From Pseudoduganella umbonata (GTDB lineage: Bacteria; Pseudomonadota; Gammaproteobacteria; Burkholderiales; Burkholderiaceae_D), in contig NZ_JACHXS010000004.1 in NCBI RefSeq assembly GCF_014192225.1, forward strand, positions 1 to 64,000: 64,000 nt of DNA, written 5' to 3'. Position numbers and translations under genes: made by a program. Below, one piece after another: positions 52,675 through 64,000 of this stretch (position 1 is the stretch's first letter; the number at the start of each line of letters is the position of its first letter). Below the pieces are notes generated by a model. The model had not been told where the DNA came from, did no database searches, and saw only the letters and a list, made by a program, of their open reading frames with translations.

Positions 52675-54123
52675 ATGCCTATCAAATCGGCCAACATGCA
52701 GGGGCCTCCACACTCCGCCGCATCCGAAGTACGCTTCCCAGCCAATCAAACGGCCATACTTGCGATCATCATGGTGAGCTACGTGATGATTGTCCTCGAC
52801 ATCTCGATCGTCATCACGGGCTTACCGAAAATCCAAGCCGAACTCGGTTTCAGCAGCGAGGGGCTTTCATGGGTATCCAACGCCTATACCTTGGTGTTCG
52901 GAGGTTTCCTGCTGTTGGGCGCCCGGGCCGGCGATATTCTCGGCCGGCGCAGGATGTTTATCGTAGGCTTGTCGATCTTCATGGTGTCATCGCTCATGAT
53001 CGGCATGGCCGGCACAGCCTCGTGGCTTGTGGGTGCACGCGCCGTGCAAGGCCTTGGATCCGCTATCCTGGCTCCTTCGACTCTGGCATTATTGCAAACC
53101 AACTTCCCGGCAGGCCCACAGCGGACCCGAGCGATTTCCTTCTATGCGTCGGCTGCGGGAATTTCGGCCAGTATCGGGCTGGTGCTGGGTGGCGTGCTGG
53201 CGGACTGGCTTTCCTGGCGCGTCGGCTTTTTCATCAACGTGCCGATTGGTCTGGGCCTGATCATTGCAGCATTACGGCACATCGAGGAAACCGCGCAACA
53301 TCCTGGCACTTTCGATATTGCCGGTGCGATCACATCGACCCTCGGCATGAGCGCCCTGGTATTTGGCATTGTCGATTCGGTGGCGGCGGAGGGAGCGCCC
53401 CTGCGGCCTGCTGTGGCAGTGCTCGCTGGGATAATCTTGCTGAGCATCTTTGTTTTCCTGGAAGCGCGTGCCAAACAGCCAATCATGCCACTGCGACTTT
53501 TTGCCAGTCGCGAGCGATCTGGCGCGTATGCCGTGCGCATGCTCTTCCTTGGCGCAAACGTCGGTTTCTTCTTCTTTTCCACGCAATATATGCAGGGTGT
53601 ACTGGGCTATAGTCCCGCCCAGGCTGGCCTGGCGTTCCTGCCGGCGATGATCGTTAATTTCATCGCAGCGCTTGCTGCCCCCAGGGTAATCGCCCGGTTC
53701 GGCAGCCGTATCGTTCTTTTCGGCAGCATGCTGTCGGGATTGCTTGGCATGTTACTGCTGGGCCAAGTATCTGTCGGCACGACTTACCTCAGCGGGCTGG
53801 CTGTGCCTATGCTGCTGATCGGCCTGGGCCAGGGAGGCGCCTTGGGGCCATTGACTTCGGCGGGCATCGCCAATGTTTCAGCAAGCGACGCAGGCGCAGC
53901 GTCCGGGCTCGTCAATGTAGCGCATCAATTGGGCAGTTCGCTCGGGCTCGGCTTGCAGATCGCTGCGTCGGCTATCGGAGCGAGGGCTTTGACGGGCAGG
54001 CTCCTGCTCACCCACAGGATCGGAAACGCCATGCTGTGCGCCGCCGCGATGCTTGTGGTGGGATTACTCATTGCATTCTTCACCGCGAGACGGCCCGATA
54101 CGGACGTAACCATCGCTGCATGA
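52675..54123 (+). CDS. MFS drug/proton antiporter, EmrB/QacA (DHA2) type
   Basis: The 482-residue exporter has about 14 membrane segments. Motif A GARAGDILGRRRMFIVG, motif C-like region GISASIGLVLGGVLADWLSWRVGFFINVPIG and the family start VMIVLDISIVITGLPKIQAELG are clear. I chose ATG 52675 with AGAGGA upstream. An ATG 9 codons earlier is possible. It is followed after 40 bases by an NAD(P)-binding protein gene, likely one transcript, and stands between the two oppositely directed pao modules. Confidence 0.88.
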   Translation: MPIKSANMQGPPHSAASEVRFPANQTAILAIIMVSYVMIVLDISIVITGLPKIQAELGFSSEGLSWVSNAYTLVFGGFLLLGARAGDILGRRRMFIVGLSIFMVSSLMIGMAGTASWLVGARAVQGLGSAILAPSTLALLQTNFPAGPQRTRAISFYASAAGISASIGLVLGGVLADWLSWRVGFFINVPIGLGLIIAALRHIEETAQHPGTFDIAGAITSTLGMSALVFGIVDSVAAEGAPLRPAVAVLAGIILLSIFVFLEARAKQPIMPLRLFASRERSGAYAVRMLFLGANVGFFFFSTQYMQGVLGYSPAQAGLAFLPAMIVNFIAALAAPRVIARFGSRIVLFGSMLSGLLGMLLLGQVSVGTTYLSGLAVPMLLIGLGQGGALGPLTSAGIANVSASDAGAASGLVNVAHQLGSSLGLGLQIAASAIGARALTGRLLLTHRIGNAMLCAAAMLVVGLLIAFFTARRPDTDVTIAA

Positions 54124-54163
54124 AGTGAATAACAGTCAAAGCTGCATAAAGGAGGAAAACATC

Positions 54164-54940
54164 ATGAGCACGGCCGTCAAAAAGGTTCTGGTCGTTGGCG
54201 CAACGGGAAGTATTGGCCGGCAGGTCATCATCGAAGGCAACCAGGCAAAACTTGCCATGCGCGCGCTGGTACGGGACCGTAAGCAGGCCGAATTGTTTCC
54301 GACCGGCGTCGAAGTAGCGGTTGGCGACCTGACAGAATCATCTTCGCTTGGCCCTGCATTGGATGGCATCGACGCTGTCGTGTTCACGCACGGCGCCAAT
54401 GGTCGTCCTCCCGGACCGGAAGCAGTCGACTATGGCGCAGTACGCAACGTGCTCGCTGCCCTGGCAGGCAGGCAGGTTCGCATTGCGCTGATGACGACGG
54501 TTGCAGTAACCGACCGCAAGGGCGCGCATGACTGGAAACGGCGTGGCGAGCGGTTGGTTCGCGCGAGTGGCATGCCCTATACCATCGTGCGGCCGGGCTG
54601 GTTCGATGCCAATCGACCTGGCCAGCATCGCATCGTTATGCTGCAAGGGGACAGGAACCAGTCGGGCACACCCCGCGACGGTGTCATCGCACGCCAGCAG
54701 CTGGCACGAGTACTATTGTGGAGTGTCCGATCCGACGCAGCCCGGGGAAAAACCTTCGAGCTGACCTCCGACGACGGCCCGGAACAGGACGACCTCGATG
54801 TCGTAGCGGAAAAACTCGACAGGGATATCCAGGGTGCACTCGATGCTGTCCATGATGCGCCCAACATGGCCCTTAGTGCCGAGCCTGACAGCGTGCGCAA
54901 CGACCTGCAACACGTACGCGGCCGTTCGCCACAGCATTGA
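54164..54940 (+). CDS. NAD(P)-binding SDR-like protein (NmrA/atypical SDR)
   Basis: The 258-residue protein has the Rossmann motif KKVLVVGATGSIGRQVI, an Arg-containing NADP stretch (ALVRDRKQAE) and VGDLTESSSLGPALDGIDAVVFTHG. The active-site Tyr-x3-Lys is not obvious, so it is an atypical SDR that may reduce quinones or act as a sensor. ATG 54164 is preceded by AAAGGAGG. Confidence 0.8.
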   Translation: MSTAVKKVLVVGATGSIGRQVIIEGNQAKLAMRALVRDRKQAELFPTGVEVAVGDLTESSSLGPALDGIDAVVFTHGANGRPPGPEAVDYGAVRNVLAALAGRQVRIALMTTVAVTDRKGAHDWKRRGERLVRASGMPYTIVRPGWFDANRPGQHRIVMLQGDRNQSGTPRDGVIARQQLARVLLWSVRSDAARGKTFELTSDDGPEQDDLDVVAEKLDRDIQGALDAVHDAPNMALSAEPDSVRNDLQHVRGRSPQH

Positions 54941-55344
54941 GATTCGGTCACCTGCTTCGGCGATGGCCAGGCAGTCCGGGTGCTCCGGCAGCACATTGCC
55001 GGGACCGGGCGCAAGGCGCACATGCATGTTCGATAACTCGTGGAGTTGGCCAGCTTGAACCTCGGCGCTCGTGAAAGCACGGTTACAGCGGTTCAAGTTG
55101 AATGAAAACGACTCGAGCAACCAGGCCGCGCTGGCCGCGGGCCGGAATATGTGCTCACCGAGCATTACCCAATTGATTAGCCTGGCTTATAGCTTCTTGC
55201 GCAATTCCCGTACTATTCGCATTCAATCGTCTCCAGTAAAGTTGACAACACTTTTGGCGGCTTGCGCGGCATGATGCATCGCCCTCCTCCCGCCGACGGC
55301 AGTACCTTGCCACGCATCGCTCACCCAATACTGGAGGATCGCTC
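54941..55344. other. Promoter region of pao module 2
   Basis: No gene seen. The box at 55176-55190 lies 155 bases before the paoA start. Confidence 0.4.
55176..55190. promoter_or_regulatory. ATTAG-N5-CTTAT box 2
   Basis: ATTAGCCTGGCTTAT differs from the perfect ATTAG-N5-CTAAT palindrome by one base and precedes the paoABC operon of module 2. Confidence 0.45.
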
Positions 55345-55983
55345 ATGGGATTTCCCGATGGACCCGACACTACCCGCCGTGACTTTTTGAAAGCCAGTGC
55401 CGCGACGGCGGCGGCAACCGCCGTGCCACTTGTCACCTACGCCCAGGACAACGACAACGCAACTGCGCCGCCGCCGAAAGCCACGGTTTCGTTGACCGTC
55501 AATGGCAAGAGCCAGTCGCTGGAACTCGACACACGGACCACGCTGCTCGATGCACTGCGCGAGCATCTTCACCTGACAGGCACCAAGAAAGGCTGCGACC
55601 AGGGCCAGTGTGGCGCCTGCACGGTGCTCGTGGGTGGCCGCCGCATCAATTCCTGCCTGTCGCTGGCGGTCATGCATGAAGGCGACAGCATCACGACGAT
55701 TGAAGGGCTGGGTCAGCCGGACAAACTGCACCCGATGCAGGCAGCGTTCGTCAAACACGACGGCTACCAGTGCGGCTACTGCACGCCGGGCCAGATCTGC
55801 TCGGCCGTGGCCGTGCTCGATGAAATCAAGCGTGGCATCCCCAGCCACGTGACGGCCGACCTGGGTACCAGGCCCCTGCTGTCCGCCGCCGAACTACGCG
55901 AGCGGATGAGCGGGAACCTGTGCCGCTGCGGCGGCTACTCCAACATCATCGACGCGATCGTCGAAGTCGGCGGCAAAGCATGA
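55345..55983 (+). CDS. paoA: Aldehyde oxidoreductase, [2Fe-2S] subunit PaoA-like with Tat signal (module 2)
   Basis: The 212-residue protein has Tat signal [26 protein letters not shown], cluster I cysteines in [20 protein letters not shown] and cluster II in [23 protein letters not shown]. It is highly similar to the module 1 copy in the domain core and different in the signal region. The paoB start overlaps its stop (ATGA). Confidence 0.92.
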   Translation: MGFPDGPDTTRRDFLKASAATAAATAVPLVTYAQDNDNATAPPPKATVSLTVNGKSQSLELDTRTTLLDALREHLHLTGTKKGCDQGQCGACTVLVGGRRINSCLSLAVMHEGDSITTIEGLGQPDKLHPMQAAFVKHDGYQCGYCTPGQICSAVAVLDEIKRGIPSHVTADLGTRPLLSAAELRERMSGNLCRCGGYSNIIDAIVEVGGKA

Positions 55984-56939
55984 AGGCTTTCACTTACGAG
56001 CGCGCACGCACACCCGCCGAAGCAGCGGCAATGGCTGCGCGTCAGCCCGGTACCCGCTTCATCGCCGGAGGCACGAACCTGCTCGACTTGATGAAGCTCG
56101 AGATCGAAACGCCTGCCCATCTGGTCGACGTCAATGGCTTGGGACTGGACAAGATCGAGCCGACGGCAGATGGGCGTCTGCGCATCGGCGCGCTGGTGCG
56201 CAATACCGACCTGGCAGCGGATGTTCGCATTCGCCGATTCTATGGCGTATTGTCGCGGGCGCTGCTGGCAGGCGCCTCGGCGCAGTTGCGCAACAAGGCG
56301 ACCACCGCCGGCAACCTGCTGCAGCGCACCCGCTGCCCCTATTTCTACGACACCAACCAGGCATGCAACAAGCGCCTGCCGGAAAGCGGCTGCTCGGCGA
56401 TCGGAGGCCATACCCGTGGCCATGCGGTCATCGGCCACAGCGATGCCTGCATCGCCACCCATCCAAGCGACATGGCGGTGGCCATGCAACTGCTCGATGC
56501 CGGCATCGAAACGGTAAGGCCGGACGGCAGTACGCGCACGATTCCGATCGCGGATTTCTACCGCCTGCCCGGCAATACACCGCACGTGGAACACACGCTG
56601 ACGGCCGGAGAGCTGATAACCTCAGTGACGCTGCCCAAGCCGCTTGGCGGCAAGCACGTGTATCACAAGGTGCGCGATCGGGCCTCCTATGCGTTTGCAC
56701 TCGTTTCCGTGGCCGCAATCGTGCAGCCCGACGGCACGGGCCGCGTGGCCTTGGGCGGCGTCGCCCACAAGCCATGGCGCGTACCCGCAGCCGATGCACT
56801 GTTGCCGCAGGGAGCGAAAGCCACCGCGGCCAGCCTGCTGGCCGGCGCCAAGCCCATGGAGGATAACGCTTTCAAGGTGCCCCTGGTCGAGCGCACGCTC
56901 GATGCCATACTTGCCGACGCGAGGACAAGCAAATCATGA
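55980..56939 (+). CDS. paoB: Aldehyde oxidoreductase, FAD-binding subunit PaoB-like (module 2)
   Basis: The 319-residue FAD subunit has [21 protein letters not shown], the Cys cluster region [31 protein letters not shown] and [18 protein letters not shown] chose ATG 55980, which overlaps the paoA stop; a longer frame runs back into paoA. It is translationally coupled on both sides. Confidence 0.92.
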   Translation: MKAFTYERARTPAEAAAMAARQPGTRFIAGGTNLLDLMKLEIETPAHLVDVNGLGLDKIEPTADGRLRIGALVRNTDLAADVRIRRFYGVLSRALLAGASAQLRNKATTAGNLLQRTRCPYFYDTNQACNKRLPESGCSAIGGHTRGHAVIGHSDACIATHPSDMAVAMQLLDAGIETVRPDGSTRTIPIADFYRLPGNTPHVEHTLTAGELITSVTLPKPLGGKHVYHKVRDRASYAFALVSVAAIVQPDGTGRVALGGVAHKPWRVPAADALLPQGAKATAASLLAGAKPMEDNAFKVPLVERTLDAILADARTSKS

Positions 56940-59146
56940 AATTCGATACTCCTGCAAGCCGCAACCCTATCGACCGTCTGAAAGTGGTGGGCCAGCCGAC
57001 CGCGCGCATCGACGGTCCACTCAAAACCACCGGCACCGCAACTTACGCCTACGAACAACACAATGCCGCCCCCGGCGCCGCGTACGGCTACATCGTCGGC
57101 GCCGGCATTGCCAAGGGACGGATCGAGTCGATCGACGTCGACCGGGCGAAAGCCGCGCCTGGCGTACTTGGCATCGTCACCGCCGCCAATGCGGGAAAAC
57201 TCGGCGTCGGCGCGTTCTATGTTGCCCGCGCACTTGCCGGCCCGGACGTCGACCACTATCACCAGGCGGTGGCGATCGTGGTTGCCGAGACGTTCGAGCA
57301 GGCGCGCGCCGCTGCCCATCTGGTGCGTGTACGTTATGCGCGCGGCGAAGGCAGCTTCGATCTCGAACAGGCACGAGGCAAGAAGCCCGCGCAGCAGCCA
57401 CTGCAACAGAAGCGATTCGCGGACACCGCCGTTGGTGATTTCGACGGTGCCTTCGCTGCCGCGCCAGTGACGCTGGACGCTACCTACACGACCCCCGATC
57501 ACGGCCATGCAATGATGGAGCCGCATGCCACGATCGCGGCGTGGCATGGCGACAAGCTGACGCTGTGGACAGCCATTCAGCTGGTAAGCTGGGGCATGCG
57601 CGATGTGGCGAAGACCCTGGACATCCCAAAAGAAAACATCCGCATCGTTTCGCCATACATTGGCGGCGGTTTCGGCGGCAAGGGCTCCATCCTCGCCGAC
57701 GCCGTGCTGGCCGCTGTCGCCGCAAAACAGATAGGGCGGCCCGTCAAGGTGACCTTGCAGCGCGCGCTCATGTTCAACAACACCACGCACCGCGCCGCCA
57801 CGATCCAGCGTATTCGCATCGGTGCAGGCAACGATGGACGCATCACGGCAATCGGCCACGAAAGCTGGTCCGGCAACCTCGGCAACCAGCCGGAATTCGC
57901 TACTGCGCCGACGCGCATGCTATATGCCGGTGCCAATCGCATGACGCGCCTGCGCGTCGCGCATCTCGACCTGCCGGAAGCCAATGCGATGCGCGCCCCG
58001 GGGGAAACGCCGGGCATGATGGCACTCGAGATCGCGATGGACGAGATGGCGGAAAAACTCGGCCTCGATCCGGTAGCCTTCCGGATCCTGAACGATACCT
58101 TGGTCGATCCCGAAGCACCCCAGAGACCGTTCTCGAAACGCCAGTTCGTGGAGTGCCTGCAAACGGGTGCCGAGCGCTTCGGCTGGAAGGCCCGCAGCGC
58201 GCGGCCGGCCATGCGGCGCGAAGGCCGCTGGATGATCGGTATGGGCGTAGCGGCGGCGATTCGCGGTGCGCCCGTCGCGAAGTCCGCCGCCAGCGTACGG
58301 CTCGATAACCGCGGCACCGTAATAGTGGAAACCGATATGACCGATATCGGAACCGGTAGCTACACCATCATTGCGCAGACCGCCGCTGAAATGCTGGGTG
58401 TGGGGCTGGACAAGGTAACCGTGCGCCTCGGCGACTCGACCTTTCCGGAAGGCGCCGGTTCGGGCGGCCAGTGGGGTGCGGCCTCCTCGACCGCGGGGGT
58501 GTACGCGGCGTGCGTGAAGTTGCGCGAGATGATCGCGCAACGGCTCGGCATGACGAGCACCGACATCGAATTTATCGGTGGGCGCGTGCGTGCAGGTGGG
58601 CTCAGCCGACCGTTGCTCGACGCCGTCGCTGCCGGCGAGCTGGTCGCGCAGGATTTCATGGAATATGGCGACCTTGCCAGGCGCTTCGCGCAGCAGACCT
58701 TCGGCGCACATTTCGCCGAGGTTGCCGTGGACTCGGCCACCGGCGAGATCCGCATCCGGCGCATGCTGGCGGTGTGCGCCGCGGGCCGCATCCTGAACCC
58801 GCTTGCGGCGCGCAGCCAGATCATCGGCGGCATGACGATGGGCGCCGGTGCGGCACTCATGGAAGAACTCGTGGTGGACAAGCGAATCGGATTTTTCGTC
58901 AATCACGACCTGGCCAGTTACGAAGTTCCCGTGCACGCCGACATCCCGCACCAGGAAGTGATATTTTTGGATGAAGTGGATCCTACCGCCGGCCCACTGA
59001 AGGCCAAGGGTGTCGGAGAGCTCGGCATCAGTGGCGTGCCCGCGGCAATCGCCAACGCTGTTTATAACGCCACGGGCATCCGCGTGCGCGATTATCCGGT
59101 CACGCTGGACAAGCTGCTCGACCGCCTGCCCCGGCAGGCGACCTAA
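56936..59146 (+). CDS. paoC: Aldehyde oxidoreductase, molybdopterin-binding subunit PaoC-like (module 2)
   Basis: The 736-residue Moco subunit has [95 protein letters not shown] and the catalytic Glu in [14 protein letters not shown]. It is a clear paralogue of the module 1 subunit, with substitutions at positions such as [19 protein letters not shown] versus GDKLTVWTSNQMINWTKND, which may reflect a different substrate. An aldo/keto reductase gene follows after 51 bases. Confidence 0.92.
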   Translation: MKFDTPASRNPIDRLKVVGQPTARIDGPLKTTGTATYAYEQHNAAPGAAYGYIVGAGIAKGRIESIDVDRAKAAPGVLGIVTAANAGKLGVGAFYVARALAGPDVDHYHQAVAIVVAETFEQARAAAHLVRVRYARGEGSFDLEQARGKKPAQQPLQQKRFADTAVGDFDGAFAAAPVTLDATYTTPDHGHAMMEPHATIAAWHGDKLTLWTAIQLVSWGMRDVAKTLDIPKENIRIVSPYIGGGFGGKGSILADAVLAAVAAKQIGRPVKVTLQRALMFNNTTHRAATIQRIRIGAGNDGRITAIGHESWSGNLGNQPEFATAPTRMLYAGANRMTRLRVAHLDLPEANAMRAPGETPGMMALEIAMDEMAEKLGLDPVAFRILNDTLVDPEAPQRPFSKRQFVECLQTGAERFGWKARSARPAMRREGRWMIGMGVAAAIRGAPVAKSAASVRLDNRGTVIVETDMTDIGTGSYTIIAQTAAEMLGVGLDKVTVRLGDSTFPEGAGSGGQWGAASSTAGVYAACVKLREMIAQRLGMTSTDIEFIGGRVRAGGLSRPLLDAVAAGELVAQDFMEYGDLARRFAQQTFGAHFAEVAVDSATGEIRIRRMLAVCAAGRILNPLAARSQIIGGMTMGAGAALMEELVVDKRIGFFVNHDLASYEVPVHADIPHQEVIFLDEVDPTAGPLKAKGVGELGISGVPAAIANAVYNATGIRVRDYPVTLDKLLDRLPRQAT

Positions 59147-60534
<1,388 letters not shown>

Positions 60535-60579
60535 TCACCACCGCGTAAACGACATCCTTTCCTGGACGGCCGCCAATCG

Positions 60580-60705
60580 GTGTGAATACCGGGCCGGGGT
60601 GAAACCCACAGCCGGTGATACTGGTCCCTGACGAGTCACCCACCAGCTGCAGCTTGACGCTCGGCAGCAGACAGAACGGTGTCCGGACTGTCCTGCAGCC
60701 AACAT
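60580..60705 (+). promoter_or_regulatory. Possible decayed FMN riboswitch-like element
   Basis: The stretch contains GGGGTGAAACCC...GCCGGTGATA (60596-60620) and then GGCAGCAGAC and ACGGTGTCCGGA (60663-60686). These resemble the conserved blocks of the FMN (RFN) riboswitch, but the order and the block between GGCAGCAGAC and ACGGT look incomplete. It stands before the NTF2-like gene. Treat as a low-confidence hint. Confidence 0.25.
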
Positions 60706-60751
60706 CAGATGATATTCCACGACTACCGTGGATCAACTTTAAGGACATGAC

Positions 60752-61288
60752 ATGGTCTTCGTAGACAAGTCTAAAATCATTCCGCTATTTTTCGCATTGA
60801 CGATCGGATGCGCCACAGCGGCGCCCGTGAGAGCCGACGCAGTCCCGCAGACCCCGGCACCAACCGCTGCGGCTCAAGCGGCAGGTATGACGGGCAAGCC
60901 TGTCCGCGAAGCGCTTTCTGCAACTGAAAAAAATGTTTTGGCGTTGTCGCAGCAGATGTGGCGGTGGATGTCGGATCGAAACACGGAAGCACTCACCACG
61001 CTCTATAACGACAAAGTCATGTTCGTCCACATGAGCAGGACGTTGACCAAGAGTGAGGAGCTCGATGTCATTAAAAGCGGCAATATCCAGTACAAGAAAG
61101 TCGACATACAGGAATCCTCTGTGCGGCTCGTCGACAGCACCGCCATCGTATTGACGAAGATGCGACTTGGAGCGGTGGTGGGGGGCAATGAGGTGACCAA
61201 TCCCTTTATGGTGACCGAGGTGTATGTGCGTCAAGGCAAAACCTGGACATTAGCCTCGCTCGCTTTCACGCGACTTCTTGGTGACTAA
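60752..61288 (+). CDS. Secreted NTF2-like (SnoaL/DUF4440-type) protein
   Basis: The 178-residue protein has an N-terminal signal-like segment (IIPLFFALTIGCATAAPVRA). The mature part (VLALSQQMWRWMSDRNTEALTTLYNDKVMFVHM, ITSKSEELDVIKSG, VRQGKTWTLASLAFTRLL) fits an NTF2-like fold. The function is unknown; family members bind or isomerise small hydrophobic molecules. It follows the module 2 cupin by 217 bases. Confidence 0.7.
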   Translation: MVFVDKSKIIPLFFALTIGCATAAPVRADAVPQTPAPTAAAQAAGMTGKPVREALSATEKNVLALSQQMWRWMSDRNTEALTTLYNDKVMFVHMSRTLTKSEELDVIKSGNIQYKKVDIQESSVRLVDSTAIVLTKMRLGAVVGGNEVTNPFMVTEVYVRQGKTWTLASLAFTRLLGD

Positions 61289-61399
61289 TGCTTCGCGCCG
61301 GCGGCACCAGAAGTGAATCGCCCCGGTCGCCATTGTGGCTTGCCCCCACGCGGAATTACGAAGGCGCGCCCGAATGACAGCGCCGCTCTCAATGCTCGG

Positions 61400-62941
61400 C
61401 TATAAAATATTCAAGAGGCGCCACACAGGAATTTTTTCGGCCGCGAATTTTTCAGCCAATAATTTGAGTTCCGGAAGGTTGTCAATCTCTGACCGTTGAG
61501 CCGAGCCTTCTCGAAACATGCGTCGTCTGATGGGTGCCATGGTCTGCCAAACGTGACGTGCCAGCGTGACGGGCTCGTCCTCAGCCACGCCTTGTGACAA
61601 GGCAAGGTAAAAAAGGCGTTCGATTGAATCGGCCGCGACACCGCTACCGAGCAGAGGTGAACAAAACGCGGCATGTTCGTCGCCATAACGCACCTGAGCA
61701 GCGAGGACGTTATTGAGGAGTTTTGCCTTTTCACAGCCAGAGATGACATTGGCGGAATTATATAACTCTACCTGATTCGACGCGCACAGCAGCACCGCAA
61801 TTTGTGCAAGTTCCTGCATGCTTAAAACGTTAAGGGCAGGAATCTTGGCTAGCTCTCCCAAGGTATGGGGCCGCACTGCTATGGCATCGAGGACCGCGTC
61901 ATACAATACGGTCTCAGGACTGAAATCGCCCACTGTAAGCTTTATTTCTGCCGTAGCTGCCGTGCGCGGGACCATCAGGACAAGGCCGACTTGCTCCAGG
62001 AGCTCCCCTTGCCGGACCAGACCGATTCGGTTTTGACCACGCACAAAAACGTCCTTCCTGAACGAGGTATTCCAAAAGTAGTCTTTCAGCGTTTCGCGCA
62101 CTTCCGGGGTGTTAATTTGTTCCAGAAGTGCAGCCATTTCCTCGTTTAGAAACAATGATGGATAGGCAAAGGGAAGGTCGGCAGAACCGATAAATGTCAT
62201 TTTAGCCGAGGCAAAGTTACGGGCAACATCGGCGTGAAAGAGTGGCTTCCAGTCCCTATGCATGTACTCATGGACCAGATAGTTTGGGTTTGCAGTGCGC
62301 AGGGTATGGGTACGGATGCTCAGAGCAGGATTTTGCGTCAGATAAGCAGCTTGTGCATGCACTAATGCATCAACAAGTTCGCTCGCCCCCTTGATCGTTT
62401 GATCGCTTCGGTTTGGGAATAGACCAGCGTACTCGACCACAAGGCGTTGTAAAGGAAGCGCTGCCGCCCAGCCGGGCATAGCGTTATAGCTGACATAAAC
62501 CACTCCGCCAGGCTTCAGGTACCGGTTGACGAAGCTGACGATATGCCGACGATTCTCCTCGTTCACCCAAGTGTAAACCCCGTGCATTGTGATAAAGTCC
62601 AACGGCGGCAGGTCAACGCACCCATTTGCAAGTTCCTCGAAACTGTTTTCGAGCAGAGTAAGGTTTTCTAGTTGCGCCAGGCCAGTCAGGCGGTTGGCAC
62701 TTGCCACATGCGATGGATTGAAGTCAGCAGCGAAGAAGCGACCATTGGGATTGCCCGCTGCAAGGATCTGTGCGGTTAAACCGCGGCCACATCCGAGATC
62801 AAAGTATGTGAAAGGCTGGTCCAGCGCAACCGGCTCACATCCATTAAGGATACAGACCAAATTCAGCCATGTTGGGCTTTGCTCTCGGTAAAAGCCAGCG
62901 GTGTACTCAATGTCAGATGTATATCCTGCGGTCCAATCCAT
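61400..62941 (-). CDS. SAM-dependent methyltransferase with methyltransferase regulatory domain (2)
   Basis: The 513-residue protein shows motif I YFDLGCGRGLTAQILAAG, FAADFNPSHVASANRL, FITMHGVYTWVNEENRRHIVSFVNRYLKPGGVVYVSYNAMPGWAAALPLQ and a long regulatory domain. It is a paralogue of the 45417-46961 product (same DWTAGY start), clearly diverged. The two face the same way on either side of the pao block. Confidence 0.85.
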   Translation of the reverse strand: MDWTAGYTSDIEYTAGFYREQSPTWLNLVCILNGCEPVALDQPFTYFDLGCGRGLTAQILAAGNPNGRFFAADFNPSHVASANRLTGLAQLENLTLLENSFEELANGCVDLPPLDFITMHGVYTWVNEENRRHIVSFVNRYLKPGGVVYVSYNAMPGWAAALPLQRLVVEYAGLFPNRSDQTIKGASELVDALVHAQAAYLTQNPALSIRTHTLRTANPNYLVHEYMHRDWKPLFHADVARNFASAKMTFIGSADLPFAYPSLFLNEEMAALLEQINTPEVRETLKDYFWNTSFRKDVFVRGQNRIGLVRQGELLEQVGLVLMVPRTAATAEIKLTVGDFSPETVLYDAVLDAIAVRPHTLGELAKIPALNVLSMQELAQIAVLLCASNQVELYNSANVISGCEKAKLLNNVLAAQVRYGDEHAAFCSPLLGSGVAADSIERLFYLALSQGVAEDEPVTLARHVWQTMAPIRRRMFREGSAQRSEIDNLPELKLLAEKFAAEKIPVWRLLNIL

Positions 62942-63071
62942 TCTGTTTCCTATTCTAAAAGTGTAATATTTTCCGCTGGCTTTCGAATCGCTGTGTTCCA
63001 GTTTATCCGCTGAAAACGCTGCCGCACGTTCTTTCGTCGCAAACGCTGCTCGACGCCAGCATGCCGCTCAC

Positions 63072-63372
63072 GTCATGCATGAAGTGACCGCATCACGCCA
63101 ATTGAAGGACTGGGCCAGCCGGACAAACTGCCTCCGATACAGGCGGTATTCGTAAAAGATGAAGGTAGCCAACACTGTTATTGAGCGCCCGGCCAAATCT
63201 GCTCGGCCGTGGCCGTTCTCGACGGGATTAAACGTATAGTCCCAAGCCACGCGAACGGCGGTCCGAATGCAAAGCGCTGCTGTCCGCCGCCGAGCTGCTC
63301 GAGCGCGTGAGTGTCATTCTTTGGCGCTGCGGCACGTTCTCGAACATCAGCAGTGCGATCGCCGAAGCCGGG
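63072..63372 (+). pseudogene. paoA relic (module 3)
   Basis: The stretch follows 55668-55972 of the module 2 paoA base for base with many changes: ATTGAAGGACTGGGCCAGCC, then GCCCGGCCAAATCTGCTCGG and CTGTCCGCCGCCGAGCTGC. The second cluster codons for CxxC are altered, TGA/TAG stops interrupt it, and the start is missing. It is a dead [2Fe-2S] subunit gene. Confidence 0.75.
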
Positions 63373-63399
63373 GCTCCACATAAAGAACTACCTATGACA

Positions 63400-63630
63400 A
63401 ACAGTGGCATGACGTCCTCATGTTCTGTACGCCCAGGCCAATGCTCGACACTTCCAGCTTGCCCAGATTGCGGCGGCCAATCGCGCCGGCCGATGCGGGT
63501 GCAGCTCTGCCTTTCCTGCCCTGCCTGGCCTGCGTGGCTGCCTGGCTCGCAAGCGGGACCGCGGCCAGCGCTCCTGCTGCGAGATGAAAACCGCGCCGGG
63601 CCAATTCCGATCCTCTTTTTTTGCTGTCAT
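63400..63630 (-). pseudogene. Tat-type aldo/keto reductase relic
   Basis: An ATG at 63630 begins MTAKKEDRNWP. A one-base shift then gives ARRGFHLAAGALAAVPLASQA, a Tat signal, followed by GRRNLGKLEVSSIGLGVQNM, the first strand of the aldo/keto reductase barrel. The gene ends about 70 codons in, followed by unrelated sequence. It is truncated and frameshifted. Confidence 0.65.
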
Positions 63631-63805
63631 CCCGTTTCCTTCATGTGCAATACGCTACTGCGGAGTGGACGCGCATGCGGGTGCGGGTTCTGATCCGGTG
63701 CTAGCCAAGGTCATGCAGTTCTCTCAACGACATTGCGTTGCCGTCCGTGGATCAATGTACCGGCAACAGCGTCAGGTGATAAGTCTATATAATCAGCATG
63801 GCCTT

Positions 63806-63820
63806 ATTAGAAAAACTAAT
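63806..63820. promoter_or_regulatory. ATTAG-N5-CTAAT box 3
   Basis: ATTAGAAAAACTAAT is a perfect inverted repeat 6 bases before the LysR relic start, between it and the divergent aldo/keto reductase relic. The same box precedes the other pao modules. Confidence 0.55.
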
Positions 63821-63825
63821 GGATA

Positions 63826-64000
63826 GTGAAGCCAAGTCTCAACGATCTTGCTGCATTCGTCATCGTGGCCCGTGAAAGCAGTTTCACGCGCCCCGAGCCA
63901 AGCTCGGCGTGTCGCAGTCGGCGCTGAGCCAAACCATCCGCAGCCTGGGAGAGCGTACGCCTGTTCACCAGAACGACGCGGCGTCTTGAGCGATATACGC
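63826..64000 (+). pseudogene. LysR-family regulator relic, cut by window end
   Basis: From GTG 63826 the frame gives KPSLNDLAAFVIVARESSFTR. A shift is needed to read KLGVSQSALSQTIRSLGER, and a second one to read VRLFTRTTRRLE. These pieces are the LysR helix-turn-helix. At least two frameshifts are present and the rest lies beyond the window. A LysR regulator is the normal partner of such modules. Confidence 0.7.

Noticed and set aside
54713..55165. Leftward 150-codon frame after the SDR gene
   Set aside because: It overlaps the SDR gene end, has no recognisable motif and no ribosome site.
57920..58951. Leftward 343-codon frame
   Set aside because: Antisense shadow of paoC module 2.

Overview
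The window looks like a chromosomal accessory segment of a Gram-negative betaproteobacterium of the order Burkholderiales, most likely Oxalobacteraceae (Massilia/Duganella-like). This rests on the Bug/TctAB uptake genes, the small OmpC-like porin, the mannitol ABC operon, the periplasmic PaoABC-type oxidases and the overall G+C-rich coding style. It is inferred from gene content, not from a database search.

1-4.6 kb is a mobile border. It holds tandem repeats that end like a tRNA-Ser 3' end and carry perfect terminator-like palindromes, a GIY-YIG protein, a tyrosine recombinase, a MarR regulator overlapping an NAD-dependent epimerase, and clusters of short repeats that resemble transposon ends. 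4.6-7.0 kb is a divergent LysR-porin pair. 7.5-14.5 kb is one leftward operon: two Bug binding proteins, MmgE/PrpD, enoyl-CoA hydratase, DUF2889, TctB and TctA. 14.8-16.4 kb is an MFS exporter.

16.6-26.8 kb is a catabolic cluster. A leftward operon (double hot-dog dehydratase, CoA-transferase, acyl-CoA synthetase, Fe-ADH-like protein, aldehyde dehydrogenase, Zn-alcohol dehydrogenase) is divergent from an acyl-CoA dehydrogenase. Together these could take an alcohol through aldehyde, acid and CoA thioester into beta-oxidation. The likely thiolase and IclR regulator lie at 32-34 kb, cut off by a 5-kb insertion (26.8-32.2 kb) that carries a histidine kinase, a CheB-like methylesterase, a broken kinase copy and decayed sequence. 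Near-identical palindromes (GTTCTTATATACGAAC type) lie at the 24.5-kb divergent promoter and upstream of iclR, so both halves probably form one IclR regulon.

35-44.6 kb is a complete mannitol/polyol module: ABC transporter mtlEFGK, mannitol dehydrogenase, AraC activator, fructokinase and a LamB-type porin. A shared composite GTATC operator stands before mtlE and the porin. A decayed copy of the mtlE promoter and start is found at 47.1-47.5 kb, beyond relics of doxX and of a third kinase copy.

47.5-60.5 kb holds two oppositely oriented copies of a periplasmic molybdenum aldehyde oxidoreductase module (paoABC) with cupins and an aldo/keto reductase, on either side of an MFS exporter and an NAD(P)-binding protein. 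Relics of further copies (paoC tail, carboxymuconolactone decarboxylase, paoA, Tat-type aldo/keto reductase, LysR) lie at 51.4, 52.1 and 63.1-64.0 kb. An ATTAG-N5-CTAAT box recurs at the promoters of these modules. Two paralogous methyltransferases (45.4 and 61.4 kb) flank the whole block. The most interesting features are this repeated build-up and decay of the pao module and the IclR regulon split by an insertion.
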